Below are positions 1 to 12,589 of a stretch of 64,000 nt of DNA, one piece after another. Both the position numbers and the translations under genes were made by a program. The stretch comes from Colletes latitarsis (taxonomy: Eukaryota > Arthropoda > Insecta > Hymenoptera > Colletidae): contig NW_027488368.1 in NCBI RefSeq assembly GCF_051014445.1, positions 8,432,001 to 8,496,000 of the forward strand, given 5' to 3'. Every line of letters begins with the position of its first letter. The stretch's first letter is position 1. The notes beneath the pieces were generated by a model that did no database searches, was not told where the DNA came from, and was given only the letters and a program-made list of their open reading frames with translations.

Positions 1-3000
1 TAGTGGACTGTTTCAGTGTGGTCCCACATTACTACGTGATCCAAGCCAGAAAAAGCCCAGGATCAGGCCAACAAGTATGCGAAAAACTCGTATGTATGTG
101 CCAGATGATGGCAAAAACCAGAACTAACCCAGACATAACCAGCGTTATCCTCTAAAATACTTATCGGAACCAGCTTCTATTGTCTGTTTCAGTGTGGTAC
201 CACATTACTAGGTGATCCAAACCAGAAAAGGGCCAGGATCTGGCCAACAAGTGTGCGAAAAACGCGAAACTATGAGCCAGATGATTGCAAATACCAGAAC
301 TGACACAGACATAACCAGCGTTATCCTCTAAAATACTAATCGGAACCAGCTTTTATTGACAGTTTCAGTGTGGTACCACATTACTACGGGATCCAAACCA
401 GAAAATACTCAGGATCTGGCCAACAACTATGCGAAAAACGCAAAAGTACGAGACAGATGACGGGAAATCCTAGAACTAACCGAGACGTAACCGGCGTTAT
501 CCTCTAAAATATTTATCGCAAACAGGTTTAATTGACTGCTTCAGTGTGGTACCACGTTACTACGTGATCCAATCCGGAAAAAGGCCAGGATCCGGCAAAC
601 AAGTATGCGGAAAACGCGAAAGTACGAGCCAGATGAGGACAAATCCCAGACCTACCCGAGACATAACCGGCGTTATCCTCTAAAATATTAATCGCATCCA
701 GTTTAATTTACTGTTTCGGTGTGGCTCCGCGCTACTACGTGATCCAAACCAGAAAAAGGCCAGGATCTGGCCAACAAGTATGCGAAAAATGCGAAGGTAC
801 GAGCCAGATGATGGCAAATACCAGACCTAACCCAGACATAACCGGCGTTATCCTCTAAAATATTAATCAGACCCAGGTTTAATTGACTATTTCAGTGTGG
901 TACCACTTTACTACGTGGTGCAAGCCAGAAAAAGGCCAGGATCTGGCCAACAAGTATGCGAAAAATGCGAAAGTACGAGCCAGATGAGGGCAAATACCAG
1001 ACCTAACCCAGACATAACCAGCGTTATCCTCTAAAATACTTATCGGAACCAGCTTCTATTGACTGTTTCTGTGTGGTACCACATTGCTACGGGATCCAAA
1101 GCAGAAAAAACTCAGGATCTGGCCAAGAAGTATGCGAAAAATGCGAAAGTACGTGCCAGATGATGGCAAATACCAGACCTAACCGAGACATTACCGGCGT
1201 TATCCTCTAAAATGTTAATCGCAACCAGGTTTACTTGCCTGTTTCGGTGTGGAACAACATTACTACGTGATCCTAACCAGAAAAAACCCAGGATCTGCCC
1301 AACAAGTATCAGAAAAACGAGAAAGTATGAGCCAGATGATTGCAAACACCAGAACTATCCCAGACATAACCAGCGTTATCCTCTAAAATATTATTCGCAA
1401 CCTGATTTAATTGACTGTTTCGGTTTGGTACCACATTACTACGTGGTCCAAGCCAGAAAAAGGCCATGATCTGGCCAAAAAGTATGCGTAATAAGCGAAA
1501 GTACGAGCCAGATGAGGGCAAATCCTAGACCTAACCGAGACAGAACCGGCGTTATCCACTAAAATATTAATCGGACCCTGGTTTAATTGACTGTTTCAGT
1601 GTGGTACCACTTTACTACTTGGTCCAAGCCAGAAGGAGGCCAGGATCTGGCCAACAAGTATGCGAAAAATGCGAAAGTACAAGCCAGATGAGGGCAAATA
1701 CCAGACCTAACCCAGACATAACCAGCGTTATCCTCTAAAATAGTTATCGCAACCAGGTTTAATTGACTGTTTCGGTGTGGCACCGCGTTACTACGTGATC
1801 CAAACCAGAAAAAGGCCAGGATCTGGCCAACAAGTATGCGAAAAATGCGAAGGTACGAGCCAGATGAGGGCAAATACCAGACCTAACCCAGACATAACCG
1901 GCGTTATCCTCTAAAATATTAATCGGAACCTGGTTTAATTGACTGTTTCAGTGTGGTACCACATTACTACGGGATCCAAACCAGAAAAAACCCAGGATCT
2001 GGCCAACAACTATGCGAAAAACGTGAGAGTATGAGCCAGATGAGGGCAAATCCCAGACCTAACCCAGACATAGCCGGCGTTATCCTCCAAAATAGTAATG
2101 GCAACCCGGTTTAATTGACTGTTTCGGTGCGGTACCGCGTTACTACGTGATCCAAACCAGAAAAAGGCCAGGATCTGGCCAACAAGTATGCGAAAAACGC
2201 GAAAGTATGTGCCAGATGATTGCAAATACCAAAACTATCCCAGACATAACCAGCGTTAGCCTCTAAAATATTATTCGCAACAAGGTTTAATTGACTGTTT
2301 CGGTGTGGTACCACATTACTACGTGGTCCAAGCTAGAAAAAGGCCAGGATCTGGTCAACAAGTATGCGAAAAATGCGAAAGTACGAGCCAGATGAGGGCA
2401 AATCCCAGAAATAGCCGAGATATATCCGGCGTTATCCTCTAAAATATTAATCGGAACTAGAATTAATTGACTGTTTCAGTGTGGTACAACTTTACTACGT
2501 GGTCCAAGCCAGAAGAAGGCCAGGATCTGGCTTACAAGTATGCGAAAAATGCGAAAGTACGAGCCAGATGTGGACAAATCCCAGACGTACCCGAGACATA
2601 ACCGGCGTTATCCTCTAAAATATTAATCGCAACCAGGCTTAATTGTCTGTTTCATTGTGGTACCACATTACTACGTGGTCCAAGCCGGAAAAAGCCCAGG
2701 ATCTGGCCAACAAGTATGCGAAAAACGCGAAAGTATGTGCCAGATGATTGCAAATACCAGAACTAACCCAGACATAACCAGCGTTATCCTCTAAAATACT
2801 TATCGGAACCAGCTTCTATTGTCTGTTTCAGTGTGGTACCACATTACTAGGTGATCCAAACCAGAAAAGGGCCAGGATCTGGCCAACAAGTGTGCGAAAA
2901 ACGCGAAACTATGAGCCAGATGATTGCAAATACCAGACCTAACCCAGACATAACCGGCGTTATCCTCTAAAATATTAATCAGACCCAGGTTTAATTGACT

Positions 3001-3343
3001 ATTTCAGTGTGGTACCACTTTACTACGTGGTGCAAGCCAGAAAAAGGCCAGGATCTGGCCAACAAGTATGCGAAAAATGCGAAGGTACGAGCCAGATGAG
3101 GGCAAATACCAGACCTAACCCAGACATAACCGGCGTTATCCTCTAAAATATTAATCGGACCCAGGTTTAATTGACTGTTTCAGTGTGGTACCACTTTACT
3201 ACGTGGTCCAAGCCAGAAAAAGGCCAGGGTCTGGCCAACAAGTATGCGAAAAACGCGAAAGTACGTGCCAGATAAGGGCAAATCCCAGACCTAACCGAGA
3301 CAGAACCGGCGTTATCCTCTAAAATATTAATCGCAACCAGGTT
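1..3343 (-). repeat. Left higher-order repeat copy 1 (about 19 monomers)
   Basis: The copy is defined by a distinctive monomer beginning TAGT(G/T)GACTGTTTCAGTG followed by TCCCACATTACTACG. This marker occurs at 1, 3344, 6853, 8965 and 11781. Copy 1 spans 3343 bp, one base short of 19 x 176. The block 1112-2314 recurs 3157 bp downstream almost unchanged. Compared with copy 2 it has one extra monomer before position 1112. Confidence 0.8.
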
Positions 3344-4159
3344 TAGTTGACTGTTTCAGTGTGGTCCCACATTACTACGTGATCCAAGCCAGAAAAAGCC
3401 CAGGATCAGGCCAACAAGTATGCGAAAAACTCGTATGTATGTGCCAGATGATGGCAAAAACCAGAACTAACCCAGACATAACCAGCGTTATCCTCTAAAA
3501 TACTTATCGGAACCAGCTTCTATTGTCTGTTTCAGTGTGGTACCACATTACTAGGTGATCCAAACCAGAAAAGGGCCAGGATCTGGCCAACAAGTGTGCG
3601 AAAAACGCGAAACTATGAGCCAGATGATTGCAAATACCAGAACTGACACTGACATAACCAGCGTTATCCTCTAAAATACTAATCGGAACCAGCTTTTATT
3701 GACAGTTTCAGTGTGGTACCACATTACTACGGGATCCAAACCAGAAAATACTCAGGATCTGGCCAGCAACTATGCGAAAAACGCGAAAGTACGAGCTAGA
3801 TGAGCGCAAATACCAGACCTAACCCAGACATAACCGGCGTTATACTCAAAAATAGTTATCGCAACCAGGTTTAATTGACTGTTTCGGTGTGGCTCCGCAC
3901 TACTACGTGATCCAAACCAGAAAAAGGCCAGGATGTGGCCAACAAGTATGCGAAAAATGCGAAGGTACGAGCCAGATGATGGCAAATACCAGACCTAACC
4001 CAGACATAACCGGCGTTATCCTCTAAAATATTAATCAGACCCCGGTTTAATTGACTATTTCAGTGTGGTACCACTTTACTACGTGGTGCAAGCCAGAAAA
4101 AGGCCAGGATCTGGCCAACAAGTATGCGAAAAATGCGAAAGTACGAGCCAGATGAGGGC

Positions 4160-4180
4160 AAATACCAGACATAACCAGCG
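4160..4180 (-). other. 11-bp deletion inside one satellite monomer
   Basis: Copies 1 and 3 read ACCAG, then an 11-base piece containing CTAACC, then ACATAACCAG at this place (near 990-1020 and 7675-7700). Here ACCAGACATAACC is continuous. The loss lies between short direct repeats (CCAGAC), suggesting replication slippage. It accounts for the 3157-bp spacing instead of 3168 for landmarks on either side. Confidence 0.85.
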
Positions 4181-5602
4181 TTATCCTCTAAAATACTTAT
4201 CGGAACCAGCTTCTATTGACTGTTTCTGTGTGGTACCACATTGCTACGGGATCCAAAGCAGAAAAAATTCAGGATCTGGCCAAGAAGTATGCGAAAAATG
4301 CGAAAGTACGAGCCAGATGATGGCAAATACCAGACCTAACCGAGACATTACCGGCGTTATCCTCTAAGATGTTAATCGCAACCAGGTTTACTTGCCTGTT
4401 TCGGTGTGGAACCACATTACTACGCGATCCAAACCAGAAAAAACCCAGGATCTGACCAACAAGTATCAGAAAAACGAGAAAGTATGAGCCAGATGATTGC
4501 AAACACCAGAACTATCCCAGACATAACCAGCGATATCCTCTAAAATATTATTCGCAACCTGATTTAATTGACTGTCTCGGTTTGGTACCACATTACTACG
4601 TGGTCCAAGCCAGAAAAAGGCCATGATCTGGCCAAAAAGTATGCGTAAAATGCGAAAGTACGAGCCAGATGAGGGCAAATCCTAGACCTAACCGAGACAG
4701 AACCGGCGTTATCCACTAAAATATTAATCGGACCCTGGTTTAATTGACTGTTTCAGTGTGGTACCACTTTACTACTTGGTCCAAGCCAGAAGGAGGCCAG
4801 GATCTGGCCAACAAGTATGCGAAAAATGCGAAAGTACAAGCCAGATGAGGGCAAATACCAGACCTAACCCAGACATAACCAGCGTTATCCTCTAAAATAG
4901 TTATCGCAACCAGGTTTAATTGACTGTTTCGGTGTGGCACCGCGTTACTACGTGATCCAAACCAGAAAAAGGCCAGGATCTGGCCAACAAGTATGCGAAA
5001 AATGCGAAGGTACGAGCCAGATGAGGGCAAATACCAGACCTAACCCAGACATAACCGGCGTTATCCTCTAAAATATTAATCGGAACCTGGTTTAATTGAC
5101 TGTTTCAGTGTGGTACCACATTACTACGGGATCCAAACCAGAAAAAACCCAGGATCTGGCCAACAACTATGCGAAAAACGTGAGAGTATGAGCCAGATGA
5201 GGGCAAATCCCAGACCTAACCCAGACATAGCCGGCGTTATCCTCCAAAATAGTAATGGCAACCCGGTTTAATTGACTGTTTCGGTGCGGTACCGCGTTAC
5301 TACGTGATCCAAACCAGAAAAAGGCCAGGATCTGGCCAACAAGTATGCGAAAAACGCGAAAGTATGTGCCAGATGATTGCAAATAACAAAACTATCCCAG
5401 ACATAACCAGCGTTAGCCTCTAAAATATTATTCGCAACAAGGTTTAATTGACTGTTTCGGTGTGGTACCACATTACTACGTGGTCCAAGCTAGAAAAAGG
5501 CCAGGATCTGGTCAACAAGTATGCGAAAAATGCGAAAGTACGAGCCAGATGAGGGCAAATCCCAGAAATAGCCGAGATATATCCGGCGTTATCCTCTAAA
5601 AT

Positions 5603-6306
5603 ATTAATCGGAACTAGAATTAATTGACTGTTTCAGTGTGGCACAACTTTACTACGTGGTCCAAGCCAGAAGAAGGCCAGGATCTGGCTTACAAGTATGC
5701 GAAAAATGCGAAAGTACGAGCCAGATGTGGACAAATCCCAGACGTACCCGAGACATAACCGGCGTTATCCTCTAAAATATTAATCGCAACCAGGCTTAAT
5801 TGTCTGTTTCATTGTGGTACCACATTACTACGTGGTCCAAGCCGGAAAAAGCCCAGGATCTGGCCAACAAGTATGCGAAAAACGCGAAAGTATGTGCCAG
5901 ATGATTGCAAATACCAAAACTATCCCAGACATAACCAGCGTTATCCTCTAAAACATTAATCGGAACTAGAATTAATTGACTGTTTCAGTGTGGTACCACG
6001 TTACTGCGTGGTCGAAGCCAGAAGAAGGCCAGGATCTGGCTTACAAGTATGCGAAAAATGCGAAAGTACGAGCCAGATGTGGACAAATCCCAGACCTACC
6101 CGAGACATAACCGGCGTTATCCTCTAAAATATTAATCCCAACCAGGCTTAATTGTCTGTTTCATTGTGGTGCCACATTACTACGTGGTCCAAGCCGGAAA
6201 AAGCCCAGGATCTGGCCAACAAGTATGCGAAAAACGCGAAAGTATGTGCCAGATGATTGCAAATACCAGAACTAACCCAGACATAACCAGCGTTATCCTC
6301 TAAAAT
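5603..6306 (-). repeat. Local duplication of a two-monomer unit
   Basis: The sequence starting ATTAATCGGAACTAGAATTA at 5603 recurs at 5955, exactly 352 bp (2 x 176) later, with a few substitutions. The equivalent stretch in copy 1 (from about 2447) is present once. This dimer duplication therefore arose after, or during, the larger HOR duplication. Confidence 0.8.
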
Positions 6307-6852
6307 ACTTATCGGAACCTGCTTCTATTGTCTGTTTCAGTGTGGTACCACATTACTAGGTGATCCAAACCAGAAAAGGGCCAGGATCTGGCCAACAAGT
6401 GTGCGAAAAACGCGAAACTATGAGGCAGATGATTGCAAATACCAGACCTAACCCAGACATAACCGGCGTTATCCTCTAAAATATTAATCAGACCCAGGTT
6501 TAATTGACTATTTCAGTGTGGTACCACTTTTCTACGTGGTGCAAGCCAGAAAAAGGCCAGGATCTGGCCAACAAGTATGCGAAAAATGCGAAGGTACGAG
6601 CCAGATGAGGGCAAATACCAGACCTAACCCAGACATAACCGGCGTTATCCTCTAAAATATTAATCGGACCCAGGTTTAATTGACTGTTTCAGTGTGGTAC
6701 CACTTTACTACGTGGTCCAAGCCAGAAAAAGGCCAGGGTCTGGCCAACAAGTATGCGAAAAACGCGAAAGTACGTGCCAGATAAGGGCAAATCCCAGACC
6801 TAACCGAGACAGAACCGGCGTTATCCTCTAAAATATTAATCGCAACCAGGTT

Positions 6853-8964
6853 TAGTTGACTGTTTCAGTGTGGTCCCACATTACTACGTGATCCAAGCCA
6901 GAAAAAGACCAGGATCAGGCCAACAAGTATGCGAAAAACTCGTATGTATGTGCCAGATGATGGCAAAAACCAGAACTAACCCAGACATAACCAGCGTTAT
7001 CCTCTAAAATACTTATCGGAACCAGCTACTATTGTCTGTTTCAGTGTGGTACCACATTACTAGGTGATCCAAACCAGAAAAGGGCCAGGATCTGGCCAAC
7101 AAGTGTGCGAAAAACGCGAAACTATGAGCCAGATGATTGCAAATACCAGAACTGACACAGACATAACCAGCGTTATCCTCTAAAATACTAATCGGAACCA
7201 GCTTTTATTGACAGTTTCAGTGTGGTACCATATTACTACGGGATCCAAACCAGAAAATACTCAGGATCTGGCCAGCAACTATGCGAAAAACGCGAAAGTA
7301 CGAGCTAGATGAGCGCAAATACCAGACCTAACCCAGACATAACCGGCGTTATACTCAAAAATAGTTATCGCAACCAGGTTTAATTGACTGTTTCGGTGTG
7401 GCTCCGCACTACTACGTGATCCAAACCAGAAAAAGGCCAGGATGTGGCCAACAAGTATGCGAAAAATGCGAAGGTACGAGCCAGATGATGGCAAATACCA
7501 GACCTAACCCTGACATAACCGGCGTTATCCTCTAAAATATTAATCAGACCCCGGTTTAATTGACTATTTCAGTGTGGTACCACTTTACTACGTGGTGCAA
7601 GCCAGAAAAAGGCCAGGATCTGGCCAACAAGTATGCGAAAAATGCGAAAGTACGAGCCAGATGAGGGCAAATACCAGACCTAACCCAGACATAACCAGCG
7701 TTATCCTCTAAAATACTTATCGGAACCAGCTTCTATTGACTGTTTCTGTGTGGTACCACATTGCTACGGGATCCAAAGCAGAAAAAACTCAGGATCTGGC
7801 CAAGAAGTATGCGAAAAATGCGAAAGTACGAGCCAGATGATGGCAAATACCAGACCTAACCGAGACACTACCGGCGTTATCCTCTAAGATGTTAATCGCA
7901 ACCAGGTTTACTTGCCTGTTTCGGTGTGGAACCACATTACTACGTGATCCAAACCAGAAAAAACCCAGGATCTGCCCAACAAGTATCAGAAAAACGAGAA
8001 AGTATGAGCCAGATGATTGCAAACACCAGAACTATCCCAGACATAACCAGCGTTATTCTCTAAAATATTATTCGCAACCTGATTTAATTGACTGTCTCGG
8101 TTTGGTACCACATTACTACGTGGTCCAAGCCAGAAAAAGGCCATGATCTGGCCAAAAAGTATGCGTAAAATGCGAAAGTACGAGCCAGATGAGGGCAAAT
8201 CCTAGACCTAACCGAGACAGAACCGGCGTTATCCACTAAAATATTAATCGGACCCTGGTTTAATTGACTGTTTCAGTGTGGTACCACTTTACTACTTGGT
8301 CCAAGCCAGAAGGAGGCCAGGATCTGGCCAACAAGTATGCGAAAAATGCGAAAGTACAAGCCAGATGAGGGCAAATACCAGACCTAACCCAGACATAACC
8401 AGCGTTATCCTCTAAAATAGTTATCGCAACCAGGTTTAATTGACTGTTTCGGTGTGGCACCGCGTTACTACGTGATCCAAACCAGAAAAAGGCCAGGATC
8501 TGGCCAACAAGTATGCGAAAAATGCGAAGGTACGAGCCAGATGAGGGCAAATACCAGACCTAACCCAGACATAACCGGCGTTATCCTCTAAAATATTAAT
8601 CGGACCCTGGTTTAATTGACTGTTTCAGTGTGGTACCACTTTACTACTTGGTCCAAGACAGAAGGAGGCCAGGATCTGGCCAACAAGTATGCGAAAAATG
8701 CGAAAGTACGAGCCAGATGAGGGTAAATACCAGACCTAACCCAGACATAACCGGCGTTATCCTCTAAAATATTAATCGGACCCAGGTTTAATTGACTGTT
8801 TCAGTGTGGTACCACATGACTACGGGATCCAAACCAGAAAAAACCCAGGATCTGGCCAACAAGTATGCGATAAACGCGAAAGTACGTGCCAGATAAGGGC
8901 AAATCCCAGACCTAACCGAGACAGAACCGGCGTTATCCTCTAAAATATTAATCGCAACCAGGTT
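6853..8964 (-). repeat. Left higher-order repeat copy 3 (12 monomers)
   Basis: Marker to marker is 2112 bp, exactly 12 x 176. The block 7789-8550 matches 4269-5030 closely, including a 96-codon stop-free stretch with the same translation. The 3' part seen in copies 1 and 2 is missing, so this is a shortened copy. Confidence 0.75.
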
Positions 8965-11780
8965 TAGTTGACTGTTTCAGTGTGGTCCCACATTACTACG
9001 TGATCCAAACCAGAAAAAGCCCAGGATCAGGCCACCAAGTATGCGAAAAACTCGTATGTATGTGCCAGATGATGGCAAAAACCAGAACTAACCCAGACAT
9101 AACCAGCGTTATCCTCTAAAATACTTATCGGAACCAGCTTCTATTGTCTGTTTCAGTGTGGTACCACATTACTAGGTGATCCAAACCAGAAAAGGGCCAG
9201 GATCTGGCCAACAAGTGTGCGAAAAACGCGAAACTATGAGCCAGATGATTGCAAATACCAGAACTGACACAGACATAACCAGCGTTATCCTCTAAAATAC
9301 TAATCGGAACCAGCTTTTATTGACAGTTTCAGTGTGGTACCACATTACTACGGGATCCAAACCAGAATATACTCAAGATCTGGCCAACAACTATGCGAAA
9401 AACGCAAAAGTACGAGACAGATGACGGGAAATCCTAGAACTAACCGAGACATAACCGGCGTTATCCTCTAAAATATTTTTCGCAAATAGGTTTAATTGAC
9501 TGCTTCAGTGTGGTACCACGTTACTACGTGATCCAAACCAGAAAAAGGCCAGGATCCGGCAAACAAGTATGCGGAAAACGCGAAAGAACGAGCCAGATGA
9601 GGACAAATCCCAGACCTACCCGAGACATAACCGGCGTTATCCTCTAAAATATTAATCGCATCCAGTTTAATTTACTGTTTCGGCGTGGCTCCGCGCTACT
9701 ACGTGATCCAAACCAGAAAAAGGCCAGGATCTGGCCAACAAGTATGCGAAAAATGCGAAGGCACGAGCCAGATGATGGCAAATACCAGACCTAACCCAGA
9801 CATAACCGACGTTATCCTTTAAAATATTAATCGCAGCCAGGTTTAGTTGACCGTTTCAGTGTGGAACCACATTACTACGGGATCCAAACCAGAAAAATCT
9901 CAGGATCTGGCCAGCAACTATGCGAAAAACGCGAAAGTACGAGCTAGATGAGCGCAAATACCAGACCTAACCCTGACATAACCGGCGTTATACACAAAAA
10001 TAGATATCGCAACCAGGTTTAATTGACTGCTTCGGTGTGGCTCCGCGCGACTACGTGATCCAAACCAGAAAAAACCCAGGATCTGCCCAACAAGTATCAG
10101 AAAAACGAGAAAGTATGAGCCAGATGATTGCAAACACCAGAACTATCCCAGACATAACCAACGTTATCCTCTAAAATATTATTCGCAACCTGATTTAATT
10201 GACTGTTTCGGTTTGGTACCACATTACTACGTGGTCCAAGCCAGAAAAAGGCCATGATCTGGCCAAAAAGTATGCGTAAAATGCGAAAGTACGAGCCAGA
10301 TGAGGGCAAATCCTAGACCTAACCGAGACAGAACCGGCGCTATCCACTAAAATATTAATCGGACCCTGGTTTAATTGACTGTTTCAGTGTGGTACCACTT
10401 TACTACTTGGTCCAAGCCAGAAGGAGGCCACGATCTGGCCAACAAGTATGCGAAAAATGCGAAAGTACAAGCCAGATGAGGGCAAATACCAGACCTAACC
10501 GAGACATTACCGGCGTTATCCTATAAAATATTAATCGCAACCAGGTTTAATTGCCTGTTTCGGTGTGGTACCGCATTACTACGTGATCCAAACCAGAAAA
10601 AGGCCAGGATCCGGCCAAAAAGAATGCGAAAAATGCGAAAGTACGAGCCAGATGTGGACAAATCCCAGAGCTACTCGAGACATAGCCGGCGTTATCCTCT
10701 AAAATATTAATCGCAACCAGGTTTAATTGACTGTTTCAGTGTGGTAACACATTACTACGTGATCCAAACCAGAAAAAGCCCAGGATCCGGCCAACAAGAA
10801 TGCGAAAAATGCGAAAGTACGAGCCAGATGAGGGCAAATACCAGACCTAACCGAGACATTACCGGCGTTATCCTATAATATATTAATCGCAACCAGGTTT
10901 AATTGCCTGTTTCGGTGTGGTGCCGCATTACTACGTGATCCAAACCTGAAAAAGCCCAGGTTCTGGCCAACAAGTAATGCGAAAAATGCGAAAGTATGAG
11001 CCAGATGAGGGCAAATCCCAGACCTAAACTAGACATAACCTGCGTTATCCTCTAAAATATTAATCGCAACCAGGTTTAGCTGACAGTTTCGGTGTGGTAC
11101 CACATTACTACGTGGTCCAAGCCGGAAAAAGGCCAGGATCTGGTCAACAAGTATGCGAAAAATGCGAAAGTACGTGCCAGATGAGGGTAAATACCAGACC
11201 TAACCTAGACATAACCGGCGTTTTCCTCTAAAATATTAATCGGAACCAGGATTATTTGACTGTTTCAGTGTGGTACCACATTACTGCCATGTCAAGGCCA
11301 GAAAAAGGCCAGGATCTGGCCAACAAGTATGCGAAAAACGCGAAAGTACGAGCCAAATGATTGCAAATCCCAGACCTAACCGAGACATAACCGGCGTTAT
11401 CCTCTAAAATATTAATCGCAACCAGGTTTCATTGACTGTTTCGGTGTGGTACCGCGTTACAACGTGATCCAAACCAGAAAAAAGCCAGGATCTGGCCAAC
11501 AAGTATGCGAATAGTGCAAAAGTACGAGCCAGATGTGGGCAAATACCAGACCTAACCCAGACATAACCGGCGTTATCCTCTAAAATATTAATCGGACCCA
11601 GGTTTAATTGACTGTTTCAGTGTGGTACCACATTACTACGTGGTCCAAGCCGCAAAAAGGCCAGGATCTGGCCAACAAGTATGCGAAAAAAGCGAAAGTT
11701 CGAGCCAGATGAGGGCTAATACCAGACCTAACCGAGACATAACCGGCGTTATCCTCTAAAATATTAATCGCAACCAGGTT
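8965..11780 (-). repeat. Left higher-order repeat copy 4 (16 monomers)
   Basis: Marker to marker is 2816 bp, exactly 16 x 176. It contains a paralogous empty site for element A at 9760-9773 (GGCACGAGCCAGAT followed by GATGGC), 2816 bp upstream of the real insertion. Monomers at 10340-10910 reappear at about 15800-16360. The 5457-bp spacing becomes 3344 (19 x 176) once element A and its duplication are subtracted. Confidence 0.75.
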
Positions 11781-12589
11781 TAGTTGACTGTTTGAGTGTG
11801 GTCCCACATTACTACGTGATCCGAACCAGAAAAAGCCCAGGATCAGGCCAACAAGTATGCGAAAAACTCGTATGTATGTGCCAGATGATGGCAAAAACCA
11901 GAACTAACCCAGACATAACCAGCGTTATCCTCTAAAATACTTATCGGAACCAGCTTCTATTGACTGTTTCAGTGTGGTACCACAGTACTAGGTGATCCAA
12001 ACCAGAAAAGGGCCAGGATCTGGCCAACAAGTGTGCGAAAAACGCGAAACTATGAGCCAGATGATTGCAAATACCAGAACTGACACAGACATAACCAGCG
12101 TTATCCTCTAAAATACTAATCGGAACCAGCTTTTATTGACAGTTTCAGTGTGGTACCACATTACTACGGGATCCAAACCAGAAAATACTCAGGATCTGGC
12201 CAACAACTATGCGAAAAACGCAAAAGTACGAGACAGATGACGGGAAATCCTAGAACTAACCGAGACATAACCGGCGTTGTCCTGTAAAATATTTATCGCA
12301 AACAGGTTTAATTGACTGCTTCAGTGTGGTACCACGTTACTACGTGATCCAAACCGGAAAAAGGCCAGGATCCGGCAAACAAGTATGCGGAAAACGCGAA
12401 AGTACGAGCCAGATGAGGACAAATCCCAGACCTACCAGAGACATAACCGGCGTTATCCTCTAAAATATTAATCGCATCCAGTTTAATTTACTGTTTCGGT
12501 GTGGCTGCGCGCTACTACGTGATCCAAACCAGAAAAAGGCCAGGATCTGGCCAACAAGTATGCGAAAAATGCGAAGGTACGAGCCAGAT
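11781..12589 (-). repeat. Left higher-order repeat copy 5, interrupted by element A
   Basis: The copy begins with the same marker monomer and is colinear with copy 4 up to the insertion. It resumes after the target-site duplication at 14703. The monomers just before the element (12300-12589) match 9484-9773. Confidence 0.75.
12576..12589 (+). repeat. Target-site duplication of element A, left copy
   Basis: GGTACGAGCCAGAT directly precedes the truncated element and is repeated after its poly(A) at 14689. The duplication may be 16 bp, because the two bases before it are AA and cannot be told from the end of the poly(A). Fourteen bases equals the length I know for R1 insertions. Confidence 0.93.

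Larger units (their letters stand above)
3344..6852 (-). repeat. Left higher-order repeat copy 2 (20 monomers minus 11 bp)
   Basis: The copy runs marker to marker over 3509 bp, which is 20 x 176 minus 11. The 11-bp shortfall is a visible deletion near 4169. It contains a local two-monomer duplication (5603-6306) that copy 1 lacks, explaining part of the length difference. Landmarks at 4269, 4466 and 4740 correspond to 1112, 1309 and 1583 in copy 1 and to 7789, 7986 and 8260 in copy 3. Confidence 0.8.
1..12589 (-). repeat. Satellite array, left block part 1 (about 176-bp monomer)
   Basis: Head-to-tail monomers of about 176 bp fill the whole block; I see no other sequence in it. Recurring landmarks are a 12-bp palindrome TGTGGTACCACA (for example 193-204), the dyad GGCCAGGATCTGGCC (for example 231-245) and the motif GCGTTATCCTCTAAAATA. 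Monomers differ from each other by scattered substitutions, but blocks of many monomers recur at multiples of 176 bp, which shows higher-order organisation. The minus strand carries the low-stop readings of 70-96 codons. These restart every monomer or so, because 176 is not a multiple of three, and I do not treat them as genes. A heterochromatic or pericentromeric satellite is the likely identity. No known satellite family is recognised by name. Confidence 0.97.

Noticed and set aside
12501..12589. Satellite-encoded N-terminus fused to the RT fragment of element A
   Set aside because: The reading begins at GTG with no ATG and results from accidental frame continuity at the truncation point.
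1..12589. CRISPR-like array of regular repeats
   Set aside because: There are no unique spacers; the whole 176-bp unit is repeated, and the embedded elements are eukaryotic non-LTR retrotransposons.
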